Positions 63,840 through 64,000 of a stretch of 64,000 nucleotides of DNA are shown here, piece after piece. This stretch comes from Eubacterium ramulus ATCC 29099. Lineage in GTDB: Bacteria > Bacillota > Clostridia > Lachnospirales > Lachnospiraceae. Numbering within the stretch: position 1 is the first letter of the stretch; each line of letters starts with the position of its first letter. The stretch spans positions 5,967 through 69,966 of the forward strand of contig NZ_KI271158.1 in assembly GCF_000469345.1 (NCBI RefSeq). Direction: 5' to 3'. The notes under the pieces are model-generated. The model was not told the DNA's origin. It ran no database searches and saw only the letters and a program-made list of their open reading frames with translations. A program made the position numbers and the translations under genes.

Positions 63840-64000
63840 CTATTACTCCTTGGACCATTGGGCGTCCGCAGGAAAGCCTGTCAGCCAGCTTATCATTACA
63901 GCCGTTCGATTTATGTAGGTGGGACTGCTATGTGCACGTCCGATTGAGTCCCCAGGAGATTGAATAAGCAATGAGGAATGCTGGATACCATACAATTTCA
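63840..64000. other. Structured, stop-rich sequence at right edge
   Basis: All frames are short. GGGACT (63921-63926) and AGTCCC (about 63947-63952) can pair, and GGCTGACAGGCTTTCC-type sequence suggests further hairpins. It may be the end of a mobile element continuing outside the window. Confidence 0.25.

Noticed and set aside
1-64000. CRISPR arrays and cas genes
   Set aside because: No regularly spaced direct repeats were seen, and no Cas protein was recognised. The HNH protein at 38864-40036 lacks RuvC motifs.

Overview
The window looks like chromosomal DNA from an anaerobic gut Firmicute, most likely a Lachnospiraceae-type Clostridium relative. This is inferred from strong AGGAGG-type ribosome binding sites, gene content (corrinoid methyltransferases, TraX, DUF3784/DUF6440 small proteins, ParB remnants of clostridial conjugative elements) and moderate-to-low GC. 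No rRNA gene or marker that would fix the genus is present.

Layout. (1) 0.2-9.9 kb: a corrinoid-dependent methyl-transfer cluster. It holds two UroD-fold methyltransferases, a corrinoid protein, a sodium:solute symporter and two tiny single-span membrane proteins, with a divergent PucR-type regulator. A LysR regulator and a cbiZ corrinoid-salvage gene follow. The 3' end of cbiZ runs into a highly structured insertion resembling the right end of an IS200/IS605 element. (2) 9.9-14.1 kb: a PII-like protein with its DUF1538 membrane partner, a zinc alcohol dehydrogenase and a TraX-family protein. (3) 14.5-22.7 kb: an XRE regulator and small unknown genes, wrecked TetR and MMPL genes, a diguanylate cyclase, and a large hybrid histidine kinase interrupted by an in-frame TGA. 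A ParB relic follows. (4) 22.7-34 kb: a DUF4143 ATPase, small genes, a SAM methyltransferase, an AraC relic, an ABC transporter with its two-component system, an orphan DinJ antitoxin, an SLC13 permease and a second ParB relic. (5) 34.3-62.8 kb: an AT-rich defence island, all on the minus strand, starting at the 3' half of a tRNA-Arg(CCT) gene (a probable attachment site). (6) 62.9-64 kb: an acidic EF-hand protein and mobile-element debris.

The island is the main discovery. A complete DNA phosphorothioation set (dndB-C-D-E and a dndA-type cysteine desulfurase) is followed in the same direction by an HNH nuclease, a SAM methyltransferase, a AAA ATPase, a YhcG-type nuclease and a HExxH protein. 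DptFGH/DndFGH or SspE partners are not recognisable. Upstream lies a tightly packed second operon: an XRE regulator, a NERD-UvrD helicase, an AddB-like protein with an iron-sulfur cysteine pattern, and a SNF2 helicase, RecQ-like helicase, small protein and P-loop ATPase that resemble DpdE, DpdF, DpdG and DpdH of 7-deazaguanine DNA systems (and, from memory, the archaeal Pbe proteins). A coiled-coil protein closes it. The layout suggests sulfur marking of DNA coupled to a Dpd/Pbe-type effector plus an AddAB-like helicase pair. Each operon has a consensus-like promoter carrying a palindrome. The SNF2 gene is frameshifted here, so the effector may be inactive in this strain.
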